From: Nocardia tengchongensis
GTDB taxonomy: Bacteria; Actinomycetota; Actinomycetes; Mycobacteriales; Mycobacteriaceae
Length of the DNA: 64,000 nt
Assembly (NCBI RefSeq): GCF_018362975.1
Contig: NZ_CP074371.1
Location: 1,488,001 to 1,552,000 of the forward strand
Reading direction: 5' to 3'
The position numbers were made by a program, and so were the translations under genes. A model generated the notes under the pieces. It ran no database searches. It was not told where the DNA came from and saw nothing but the letters and a program-made list of their open reading frames with translations. The stretch's first letter is position 1, and each line of letters begins with the position of its first letter. Shown here piece after piece: positions 9,901-17,428 of the stretch.

Positions 9901-10155
9901 GGCCGGCACCGTCGAGAACAGGGTGCCGCTGGGCAGCTCGCGCAGCGTCTGACACGGCAGGGTCAGGTCCAGGCTCAACGGCACATAGGACACCAGGGGA
10001 GCGGCCACATCGGCCGTATCCCCTTGTGGCCAATGCAGTGTCGGCCGGTCCTGCTGCACGGGCAGGATCGGCGTGATCACCGCCAGCAGGAATCCGATGA
10101 GACCGGATACCAGGGCGAGGATGCGGATGCGGTGGAACGCTCGGGAGTCTGCGCG
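6904..10155 (-). CDS. Arabinosyltransferase, EmbA/EmbC-like
   Basis: A second full-length Emb-family GT-C enzyme (1083 aa from the GTG at 10155). It has the same layout: N-terminal TM with LPVQQD and HWPQGD, periplasmic domain, multi-TM core, C-terminal carbohydrate-binding module. The acidic pair is D264-D265 (SDDGYI) and Met271 matches EmbB Met306. The frame is open to a TTG at 10218, but mycobacterial Emb proteins have only ~10 residues before the HRIxxLA segment. I therefore chose the GTG, which also leaves a 71-bp divergent promoter gap. I cannot decide between EmbA and EmbC; the tail lacks the WSPG motif of EmbB. Substrate: decaprenyl-phosphoryl-arabinose. Confidence 0.85.
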   Translation of the reverse strand, partial: RADSRAFHRIRILALVSGLIGFLLAVITPILPVQQDRPTLHWPQGDTADVAAPLVSYVPLSLDLTLPCQTLRELPSGTLFSTVPAASGQAETKGLVVKVSDEPGKGPTVSVLVRLIPLLSAPVAEIGDCGAVTVHSDANQTRVEFTGVTRKDGTPFVGTVGGDTRPQVVGLFTDLKRDQLGNASATVDIDARFTSSPSWLKRAAIIGAVLFTLLALYALHLLDTSDGRKPRRFLPAHWWRIRLADVAVLGTLVVWHFIGANTSDDGYILNMARASKYSGYMANYYRWFGVAEAPFGWPYEVLAWMTRISDSSPWMRLPALLAGIVCWLVISREVLPRLGSRVRRDQVAVWTAGLVFLAAWMPYDNGLRPEPLIAAGALLTWCSIERAVATGRLLPAAVGVLIAAFSLAAGPTGLICIAAMIAGARPVLMVIIKRAKNQPGNWLLRYAALLAPGMAAGTLVLVVVFGDQTLASVMEATRVRTLIGPNVAWFDERTRWDSLLMLSPDGSLARRFGILAMLLCLGVCVMVMLRKNGRIPGTSRGPSARVLGIVFMSLFLMMFTPTKWTHHFGVYAGLAGSLAALAAVAVGVNGIRSPRNRTLFTAAVFFLLAMTFTGPNGWWYVSSYGVPWFDKAPLVAGKGFSTLFLGLAVLCLLIAAYQHFREPYAQPRPVRGFDKFASMPLTIAAAALVLFEVLSLAKAAVGQYPAYSIAQSNLRALKGDSCALANEVLVETDTAGSLLHPWTGSDADGLAAQNTGFTPNGVASDLTADAEETVTGGANSVNDKSGNKTSKTTGAGTGGGKSEQAGVNGSSVALPFGLDPAKTPVLGSYADGEQQVSKLTTQWYNAEQLSRVRNDPAYQVLVVTAAGRIKSFDKDGVQTYGQDLIVEYGTRDASGAVGDVGQIRPIDIGPNPSWRNLRIPLDQIPAGANAIRLVLNDADITPRQWLAVTPPRLPKLETLNSLVGEHAPVLEDWHVGLAFPCQRPFDHHDGVAEVPEWRILPDRVGQDASNAWQDDIGGGPLGWTGLLLQSQTRPSYLNHDWRRDWGALEQFTPYAPSANSHPTLDVTVQTRSGLAKDSPIKAK

Positions 10156-10226
10156 CACGAAGAACGACTCTATGATGGTTGATATCCGAACTGGGCGTGG
10201 GGCCGGGCCGGAAGACAAGAGGAAGC
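10156..10226. promoter_or_regulatory. Divergent promoter region, emb / kinase 1
   Basis: 71 bp separate the preferred emb start (minus) from the kinase-1 start (plus). A TATGAT at 10171-10176 could be the -10 box of the kinase operon, with a leader of about 45 nt. No clear -35 is visible. The shared region makes co-regulation of kinases and emb plausible. Confidence 0.4.
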
Positions 10227-12103
10227 ATGACCGAGCTGCGACCTGGCGAAGTTCTCGCCGGGTATGTGATCGCGCGGCGGATCGGGGCCGGGGGATCGGG
10301 CGTTGTCTACGCGGCCCGGCATCCGCGGCTACCCCGGCTCACGGCTTTGAAGATCTTGAAGCGCGATGAGGTCGCCGACGACGACGAGGTATGGCAGCGG
10401 TTCGAGCGTGAAGCCGATATCGCGGCCCACTTCGACCATCCCAATATCGTGCAGATCTACGATCGCGGCGTCACCGAGGACCGGTTCTGGATCTCCATGC
10501 AGTATGTGGATGGATCGGATGCCGCTGAACTGCACCGTGTTTCGCCGGATCGGGCGCTGACCATCGGTGGCGACATCGGGGCCGCGCTGGATTACGCGCA
10601 CGGCAAGGGTGTGCTGCACCGGGATGTGAAGCCGTCGAACATCTTGATCGCCGATCCCGACAGCGGGCGTCCGGAGCGGGCGCTGCTCACCGATTTCGGC
10701 ATCGCCCGGCTGCGCGACGAGACCACCAAGCTCACCCAGACCGGAAACATTTCCGCCACTTTCGCTTTCGCCTCACCGGAGCAGGTGAGCGGGAAACCGG
10801 TCGGTCCGCGATCGGATCAATACTCGCTGGCCTGCACGCTTTTCGTGCTGCTCACCGACCATCGGCCGTTCAGCGCCGACAATCCGCTGGCCTGGGTGCA
10901 CGCCCACACCCGGGAACGGCCGCGGCGGGTCAGTGAGCTGAATCCGGCCCTGCCCGCCGCCCTCGACGAGGTCTTCGACCGGGCCTTGGCCAAGGATCCG
11001 GAGGACCGCTTCGACAACTGCGCGGACTTCGCCTACGCCGCCGCCGAGGCCTACTACTCCGATCCGGCGCTGGCCGTCACCGCCCGGGCCCGCATGCTGC
11101 CGCATCCACCGGCCCGCAGCGTTCGCCGGCGCAAGCGGAAACCGTTGTCGCGGACGCTGACCCAGCGACGCATCCTGATCCCGCTCGCGGTGGCGGCGGT
11201 GGCCGCGGGGGCGTGGGCTTCGCGCTCGACCGGGGCGATTCCGCGCCCGTCCACACCGCGGCGGGATTGGTGCCGGACCGTTTCGTCGGCACCTGGCTGG
11301 CCACCGAGGGCCAGACCAACTACCGACTCACCGTGCAGCAGGCCAAGATCGGCGATCCCGTGCTGTCCAACCGCGTGGACGGCGTGCTGCCCAACGGTTC
11401 TCCGTTCCACTGCGAATTCTCGGCCCCGCTCGACCAGGTGCCCGGTGACGGCGACCGGCTCATCATCGGCACCTCCGAGATCGTGGTGCGGGAGCCGTCG
11501 AACGCCTGCCGCGCCAACGGGCCCACCACCCTCACCCTGCTGCCCGACGGCCGGGTCAGCCGCAAAACCGATGTGAGCGGGCTGATCACGTACACCAGCA
11601 CCGATGCGCTGATCGCCTCCTGGGGGCGGGACGACGCCGCCATCGCGCGCGCCTTCCCCAGCCTGATCGGCCAGCTCTCTGCGGCCGGCACCGCCGTGGG
11701 CTGGCAGGGCGGTTCGTGCCGCGCCGCCGATCCCGGCCCGGACGAGGCCGGCCAGGGCGCGCACCGGGTGCGCTGCAATGCCGACGACGCCACCGGCCAG
11801 CCCCGCTTCGACCTCCTCGACTTCGACACCCGCCCCGGCAGATCCGTGGCCGCCCTGCTCTTCGGCGGCGACGCCCGCATCACCCCGGTCACCCACCCGG
11901 ACGTGGCGGGCGAGCTCACCGTCACCACCGCGGCCGCCGTGGACCCGGCCCGCACCCAGGACACCGAGGCGCACCGCGCCCTGGCCGCCGTCTCCTTCCC
12001 CGACGGTGATCCGCGCTCCCGCTTCGTCATGGTGCTGCGCTGGCCCGGGCACACGGTGAACAACCTCCTGACCGACTGGCTCGAGAGGGCTCCGCTGAAG
12101 TAG
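10227..12103 (+). CDS. Receptor Ser/Thr protein kinase 1 (frameshifted)
   Basis: Start ATG at 10227 after AAGAGG. The N-terminal kinase domain (about residues 8-270) has GAGGSGVVY, ATP-binding K42, HRDVKPSN with catalytic D133, and DFG D156. The kinase frame enters a hydrophobic segment (LIPLAVAAVAAG) and then becomes nonsense near 11207-11211, a run of five G. Adding one G restores a frame running to 12103. That frame supplies the rest of the TM helix and an outer domain of ~280 aa, starting PDRFVGTW, with a Cys pair (HCEF, NACRA) shared with the next two kinases and an extra C-terminal half. Probably one intact gene with a sequencing error; otherwise a truncated kinase. First gene of a three-kinase run. 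Confidence 0.8.
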
Positions 12104-12115
12104 GTAGGTGCGACC

Positions 12116-13750
12116 ATGGCCGATCCGCAGCCGGGCGAGGACATCGCCGGATACGTCATCGAACGCTGGATCGGGGCCGGGGGATCGGGCACCGTCTACG
12201 CGGCCCGGCATCCGCGCCTGCCGCGCCTGGCCGCGCTCAAGGTCTTCAACCGCGACGAGGTCGACGCCGACACCGAAGGCTGGCGGCGCTTCGAACGGGA
12301 GGCCGACATCACCGCCCGCTTCGACCATCCGAACATCGTGTCGGTCTACGACCGCGGCCGTGACGCCGGAAGACTGTGGATCGCCATGCAATTCGTGGCC
12401 GGGCCGGACGCCGACGGCCTCACGGGGCTCTCGCCCGAACGCGCCTTGCACATCGGCGGTGGCATCGCCTCGGCCCTCGACTACGCGCACGGCAAGGGCG
12501 TGCTGCACCGCGACGTGAAACCCTCCAACATCCTGCTGTCCCCGGCCGAGGACGGCCGGCCCGAGCGCGCGCTGCTCACCGACTTCGGCATCGCCCGCTT
12601 GCGCGACGAGACCACGCACGTCACCAAGACCGGCGACATCTCCGCCACCTTCGCCTTCGCGTCGCCCGAACAGGTGTCGGGCCGTTTCCTGGACCCGCGC
12701 ACCGACCAATACTCGCTGGCCTGCACGCTTTTCGTGTTGCTCACCGGCGCCCGGCCGTTCCTCGCCACCGATCTGGTGGGCTGGATCTACGCCCACACCA
12801 GCACCCCGCCCCTGCACGTCACCCAGCTGCGCCCCGACCTGTCCGCGGCCTTCGACCCGGTCTTCGATCGCGCCCTCGCCAAGCATCCGGACGAAAGATT
12901 CGCCAGCTGTATCGATTTCGCCGACGCCGCCTGGCACGCCTGGCAGACCGCCTCTGCCCCGACCGTGCTGAATTCCGCTGCGACTCTGCTGAACCCGCGG
13001 CCACACGGCTTCGTGACCGACCCGGCCGTGCTGCGCTCCCCGCGCACCGATCCGACCCTGTTGCGTTCCCCGCGTACCGATCCGACCGCCCTGGCCGGGG
13101 GCGGATACCGCACCGATCCGGGCGCACCGGTCTACGGCGTGGCGTACGGCGCGCCCGCGGGGTCGTTCGAAGATGCTGTGTCGCACCGGCATCGGACCCC
13201 GGAGCCGGTGCGGGCCGGCGCCGGTCGCGGCATGCTCGCCGGTCTGCTGGCCGTCCTGGCCGCCGCGGTGATCGGCGCGGGTGCCGTCGTGGTCACGCTG
13301 AACCTGGAAAGTCACGGCAGGTCCAGCGGCACACCGTTGTCCGCCGAGGTCCCCACGGTGGCCACGGCCGTGCCGTCGGCGCGCACCTCCGACGCCGCCG
13401 TACCGCCGACCGCGCCCGTGGGCCGCATCCCGGCCGCCTTCGTCGGCGACTGGTCGGGCACCAGCACCGCCAATGCCGACCGCTACCGCCTGACCATCCG
13501 CCAGGGCGGCCTGAACGACGTCGTCGTCACCTCCACCGTGCTGCGCGACAACCGCCCGATCTGCGTCTTCGACTACCGCCTGCTGGGTATCCCCGCCACC
13601 GGCGACATCACCGTCGGCGCGGGCAGTCTGGTCACCGGCGACGCCGACGGCTGCCTGGTCCAGGGCACCCACGAGCTGGTGCTGAGCGACGGCCTGATCA
13701 CCCGCGCCCTGTCCCGCAGCGGTTCGGTGACCTACACCCGAAGCAACTGA
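12116..13750 (+). CDS. Receptor Ser/Thr protein kinase 2
   Basis: 544 aa, starting 12 bp after kinase 1. The kinase domain has the same spacing of key residues: glycine loop GAGGSGTVY, K42, HRD D133 and DFG D156. A ~100-aa linker rich in Pro/Thr/Arg includes repeated LRSPRTDPT units. One TM helix follows (about 371-397, GLLAVLAAAVIGAGAVVV), then an outer domain (438-544) beginning IPAAFVGDW with two cysteines (ICVFDY, DGCLV). No PASTA repeats or other named sensor domain are seen. By family it autophosphorylates and phosphorylates cytosolic targets; the signal is unknown. The neighbouring emb genes suggest cell-wall control, as for PknH/EmbR (inference). Confidence 0.93.
   Translation: MADPQPGEDIAGYVIERWIGAGGSGTVYAARHPRLPRLAALKVFNRDEVDADTEGWRRFEREADITARFDHPNIVSVYDRGRDAGRLWIAMQFVAGPDADGLTGLSPERALHIGGGIASALDYAHGKGVLHRDVKPSNILLSPAEDGRPERALLTDFGIARLRDETTHVTKTGDISATFAFASPEQVSGRFLDPRTDQYSLACTLFVLLTGARPFLATDLVGWIYAHTSTPPLHVTQLRPDLSAAFDPVFDRALAKHPDERFASCIDFADAAWHAWQTASAPTVLNSAATLLNPRPHGFVTDPAVLRSPRTDPTLLRSPRTDPTALAGGGYRTDPGAPVYGVAYGAPAGSFEDAVSHRHRTPEPVRAGAGRGMLAGLLAVLAAAVIGAGAVVVTLNLESHGRSSGTPLSAEVPTVATAVPSARTSDAAVPPTAPVGRIPAAFVGDWSGTSTANADRYRLTIRQGGLNDVVVTSTVLRDNRPICVFDYRLLGIPATGDITVGAGSLVTGDADGCLVQGTHELVLSDGLITRALSRSGSVTYTRSN
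13024..13092 (+). repeat. In-frame repeat in the kinase-2 linker
   Basis: Two consecutive 9-aa units LRSPRTDPT, preceded by a degenerate copy (VTDPAV) and followed by YRTDPGA, encoded by near-identical DNA. The Ser/Thr-Pro content suggests phospho-acceptor sites in the juxtamembrane linker. Copy number could vary between strains. Confidence 0.55.
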
Positions 13751-13869
13751 GAACCGAAAAGTCTTTTATCGGACCCGAATTCGATAGGGTTCGCACGACA
13801 CGCGCGCGTCGGCGAAGATCGAGATGCTGTCCGATGCGCGGCGTCGGCAATGGGGAAGTGAGTGGGGAG

Positions 13870-15375
13870 ATGGCGGAACTCCGTCCCGGTGAGATCGTGG
13901 CCGGGCATGTGATCCAACGGCGGATCGGGACCGGGGGGTCCGGATCGGTCTACGTGGCACGACATCCCAGGTTGCCCCGCATGGTCGCGCTCAAGATCAT
14001 GCACCACGACGCGGTGATGACCGAGGCCGAGACCTGGCGGCGGTTCCAGCGCGAAGCCGACATCACCGCCCGATTCGACCACCCGCACATCGTCTCCGTC
14101 TACGACCGGGGCGTCGCGGACGACCTGCTGTGGATCTCCATGCAGTACGTTGACGGCCCCGACGCGGGCCTGCTGCACGCCACGGAACCGGTTCGCGCAC
14201 TGCGCATCGCGTCCGAGATCGCGGGCGCGCTGGACTACGCGCACGGCACCGGCGTCCTGCACCGTGACGTCAAACCCTCGAACCTGCTGCTCGCGCCCGC
14301 CGACAACGGCCGCAGCGAACGCGCCCTGCTGACCGACTTCGGCATCGCCCGGCTGCGCGACGAATCCACTAAGCTGACCGCCACCGGGGTCATCGCCGCC
14401 ACCTTCGCCTTCGCCTCGCCGGAGCAGGTGTCGGGCGCGCCGCTCGGACCGCAATCCGACCAATACTCGCTGGCCTGCACACTTTTCGTGCTGCTGACCG
14501 ACCGCCGGCCCTTCGACGCCGACAACCCGCTCGGCTGGGTGCACGCCCATACCGCCCTCGCCCCGTTGCGGCTGAGCCAGGTCCGGCCGGATCTGCCGCG
14601 GGCCCTGGACGACGTGCTGTGCCGCGCGCTGGCCAAGGACCCGGCGCTGCGGTACCCCACCTGTACCGACTTCTTGAACGCGGCGCGCGACGCGGCGGAA
14701 TCCCGCACCGCCACCACCTTTTTCGTGACGCCGCCGCTGCCGGGCAACCCGATTCGCCCGCTCGCGCCCAGCGCACACCCGACGCCTCCGAACCCGCCCC
14801 ACCCGGTCCCCGCACGTCCCGCTCCGCGCCGCGGCGCCCTGGTCACCGCGCTCGGCCTGCTGTTCGTGGTCGCCGCCGGCGGGCTCGGCTACGGCCTGTT
14901 CCGGTACTTCGCGTCGGCCCCGGAGGTCGCCAACGCGGCCAAAACCCAGGCGTTCTCAACAGTTTCCACGGTCGCACCCACCTCCGCGGCGGGCCGCCCG
15001 GCCTCGGACGGGCAGGTGCCCGCGGCGTTCCTGGGCCACTGGGCGGCGCAGACCGGACCCTCGGGAGCCGGCGACTACGCCTTGACGATCACCGGCGGCA
15101 ATATCGGCGACCAGGTCTTCAGCTTGACCGAGAAGATCGCGCTGCCCGGCGGCGGCCCGGCCACCTGCACGTATACCGCCGTCCTCGAATCGAGCAATCT
15201 GGCGACCCGCATCTCGGTCGCCGAGTCCCGGCTCGACACGACCGGCAGCGATCGCCTCTGCCCGGTCTCCGCGCCGCGCACCGACATCGAGTTCCGCAAC
15301 GGCACCCTGTTCCGCTCCGGCAGCAATTACGCCGGAGCCACGTACACCAGGGCGGCCGCGCAGCCGATCCGCTAG
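13870..15375 (+). CDS. Receptor Ser/Thr protein kinase 3
   Basis: 501 aa. The ATG at 13870 aligns the N-terminus (MAELRPGE) with the two upstream kinases; a GTG at 13858 is an alternative. Kinase motifs GTGGSGSVY, K42, D133 (HRDVKPSN) and D156 (DFG) are all kept. A Pro-rich linker leads to a TM helix (about 323-347) and an outer domain (383-501) starting VPAAFLGHW, with the conserved Cys pair (TCTYT, RLCPV). It is 119 bp downstream of kinase 2 on the same strand, and tail-to-tail with the membrane gene at 15390 with 14 bp between. A recent tandem family with kinases 1 and 2. Confidence 0.92.
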   Translation: MAELRPGEIVAGHVIQRRIGTGGSGSVYVARHPRLPRMVALKIMHHDAVMTEAETWRRFQREADITARFDHPHIVSVYDRGVADDLLWISMQYVDGPDAGLLHATEPVRALRIASEIAGALDYAHGTGVLHRDVKPSNLLLAPADNGRSERALLTDFGIARLRDESTKLTATGVIAATFAFASPEQVSGAPLGPQSDQYSLACTLFVLLTDRRPFDADNPLGWVHAHTALAPLRLSQVRPDLPRALDDVLCRALAKDPALRYPTCTDFLNAARDAAESRTATTFFVTPPLPGNPIRPLAPSAHPTPPNPPHPVPARPAPRRGALVTALGLLFVVAAGGLGYGLFRYFASAPEVANAAKTQAFSTVSTVAPTSAAGRPASDGQVPAAFLGHWAAQTGPSGAGDYALTITGGNIGDQVFSLTEKIALPGGGPATCTYTAVLESSNLATRISVAESRLDTTGSDRLCPVSAPRTDIEFRNGTLFRSGSNYAGATYTRAAAQPIR

Positions 15376-15389
15376 CGCGCCGCCGGGGC

Positions 15390-17273
15390 TCAGTGCAGGC
15401 CGCGCACGTCCCAGAGCCACACGCCGTCAACGTATTTGGCGGGGAAGCCGAGCAGTTGGTCGAGGGTGAGGCGGAGGGTGTCGGCATTGTCGGTGGGCGG
15501 CAGCACCACCACGTCGGCCCGCCAGTAGCGCAGGTCGACCAGCGCCTGGATGCGGTTCGCCTCGTCGATCACCGGAATCTTGTTGGACTGCTGGGCTTTC
15601 AGCAGCAGGCTCGCGGTGGGACGGTCGTCCGGACCGTAGCGGCCCTTCTTCGAAGATCCGGTCGGACCGACGAAATATCCTCCGGCCAGCGGGAATTCGA
15701 ATCCGGAATCGACCTGCCAGCGCAGCGCGCGGGCATCGGGCGCGGTGGGCGGCGGGGCGATCACCACCGAACCGCCCGAAACATACTGGCGCACGGAGCC
15801 ATCGGTGAAGAACGCCGGCGTGGGCGCGCGCTGCACCACGGGCAGGATGGTCGGGGTCAGCGGCAACAGCGCGAAAGCCATCGCGGCGAACAGGGCCAGC
15901 GGCCGCCAATCCGTCGCGGAGACGCTCCAATAGTCCAGGGCGCGCTGGGTGGCCAGCACCAGCACCACCGCGATGGCCGGGATGGCGGCCATGGTGAACC
16001 GCGACTCCAGCACCGAATTCAGCAGCGGCACGTGGTCGAGCCACTTCCACGGCAGCACGATCCCGGTGTCGCCGAGGCCGATGGTCGCCGACGCGCCCAG
16101 CGACAGCACCGTGAACAACGCCATCACGGCCGCGGCGGCGCGCACCGCGCGTTCCCGCCACATCAGCACGATCGCCACCGCCACCACGATCCACAGTGGC
16201 CAGCCGAAGTAGGAGTTCTCCTCGGTGGCGTTGATGGCCACGTTCTGGCCGTGCGCGAACAGTCCGCCCAGCGACTCGGACGGGAACTGGAACAGCGCCT
16301 TCAGATCGTTCTTCATCGGCCCGTGGTCGATGGAACGGTAGGACTGCGGGCCGAAGAACTGCCACCACAGCGGAATATCGGTGAGCGCCACCGTGATCAG
16401 CGCCGCCAGCAGCACCGGCGGGGCGAGGGTGCGCACGATCCGCAGCCCGGTCTTCGGCGCGTGCAGGTGGTAGACCAGCGCGAAGACGCCGAAGGCGAGC
16501 GCGAAGATGAGCAGCGGCTCCTCGCCGAGCGCGATCTGCAACGCCACCAGCAGGCCCAGTACGAACGCGTCCTTGTTGCGGCGGCCGCGACTCACCTCGG
16601 TGCCGTCGATCGCGCGGCGGGCCATCCGGATGAGCTTCAAACCGATCAGCGGCAACAGCGCCAGCAGCACGAAATTCGGGTGCGCGTTGGCGTGCGAGAT
16701 CATGGCGGGCGCGAAACCGCAGAACAAACCGCCCACGGCCGCAGCGAATCTGGACGACACCAGTTCCCGCGAGAACAGCCAGTACCAGGCGAACGCGGTG
16801 CCGCACAGCCCCAGGGTGAGCACCAGCACGAAGGTGACCGTCGGCCCGAACAGCAGGGTGACCGGGGTGAGCGGCACCCCGACGCCGAACATGGCGGTAT
16901 TGGCCATCATGTTCACGCCGTCGGGGAAGTTCTGCAGGCTGGATCCCAGCGGATTGTGCAGGTGCGCGACATCGTGGGCGGTGACCGCGAAGAACCACTC
17001 CCACATGGTCTGGTCCTGACCGCTCTTGATCAGGTAGCCGCGGTCGGCGTGCAGCCACTGCCCCGAGAGCACCAGCACCGCCAGCGACAGGTACGCGCCC
17101 GCGACGATCAGGTCGGCGCGTGCGAGCCGGAGGCGCTCGGCCGTCCGCTGCGTGCGAGTCAGGTTGGGACGGGCCACTTCCGGTGCGACGCGGTCGAGAA
17201 CCGCCACTGCCGAGTCCGCTTCGTTTCGAAGCAATCCAGCGTTCCCCCGCTCGGTTTCCCGCCCCTGTGTCAC
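15390..17273 (-). CDS. Multi-pass membrane protein, GT-C-like
   Basis: 627 aa from the GTG at 17273, chosen because AAGGAG precedes it by 7 nt; an upstream ATG at 17297 has no such site. About 11-12 hydrophobic helices are followed by a ~150-aa soluble C-terminal domain. Topology and the position right after aftA suggest an integral-membrane glycosyltransferase or a polyprenyl-sugar-handling protein. I cannot place it in a named family. It sits where mycobacteria have embC but lacks Emb signatures (no LPVQQT, no SDDGY). Likely envelope glycan assembly; function inferred from context only. Confidence 0.7.
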   Translation of the reverse strand: MTQGRETERGNAGLLRNEADSAVAVLDRVAPEVARPNLTRTQRTAERLRLARADLIVAGAYLSLAVLVLSGQWLHADRGYLIKSGQDQTMWEWFFAVTAHDVAHLHNPLGSSLQNFPDGVNMMANTAMFGVGVPLTPVTLLFGPTVTFVLVLTLGLCGTAFAWYWLFSRELVSSRFAAAVGGLFCGFAPAMISHANAHPNFVLLALLPLIGLKLIRMARRAIDGTEVSRGRRNKDAFVLGLLVALQIALGEEPLLIFALAFGVFALVYHLHAPKTGLRIVRTLAPPVLLAALITVALTDIPLWWQFFGPQSYRSIDHGPMKNDLKALFQFPSESLGGLFAHGQNVAINATEENSYFGWPLWIVVAVAIVLMWRERAVRAAAAVMALFTVLSLGASATIGLGDTGIVLPWKWLDHVPLLNSVLESRFTMAAIPAIAVVLVLATQRALDYWSVSATDWRPLALFAAMAFALLPLTPTILPVVQRAPTPAFFTDGSVRQYVSGGSVVIAPPPTAPDARALRWQVDSGFEFPLAGGYFVGPTGSSKKGRYGPDDRPTASLLLKAQQSNKIPVIDEANRIQALVDLRYWRADVVVLPPTDNADTLRLTLDQLLGFPAKYVDGVWLWDVRGLH

Positions 17274-17350
17274 GCGATAACTCCTTGTGCCTTGCAATCA
17301 GCGGCCCACGCTACAGCTTCCGGCTGAGATTGCACTGGCAAGTGGCAAAG

Positions 17351-17404
17351 TTATCCACAGACGAGGGGAGTTATCCCCAGAATCCGCCCCATTTTTGGGG
17401 ATAA
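17351..17404. promoter_or_regulatory. Cluster of DnaA-box-like nonamers
   Basis: Between aftA and the next gene lie TTATCCACA (17351-17359, an exact R-type DnaA box) and TTATCCCCA (17371-17379). A second TTATCCCCA lies on the opposite strand (17396-17404). The last two also form a 9-bp inverted repeat with a 16-nt loop that could act as the aftA terminator. Whether DnaA binds is untested. Confidence 0.4.
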
Positions 17405-17428
17405 GTGATCCTTGTCTCGTCCTTTGGT

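Noticed and set aside
11054..13672. 872-aa open frame antisense to kinases 1 and 2
   Set aside because: Low-complexity Gly/Arg/Val-rich translation with no domains; high-GC third positions keep antisense frames open. The kinases explain the DNA.
12376..15375. 999-aa open frame whose N-terminal half overlaps kinase 2
   Set aside because: The first ~495 codons are an out-of-frame shadow of kinase 2; only the part from 13870 is a real protein (kinase 3).
14619..17327. 902-aa plus-strand frame over the GT-C-like gene
   Set aside because: Gln/His/Arg-rich mirror translation of the membrane protein; no homology or start signal.
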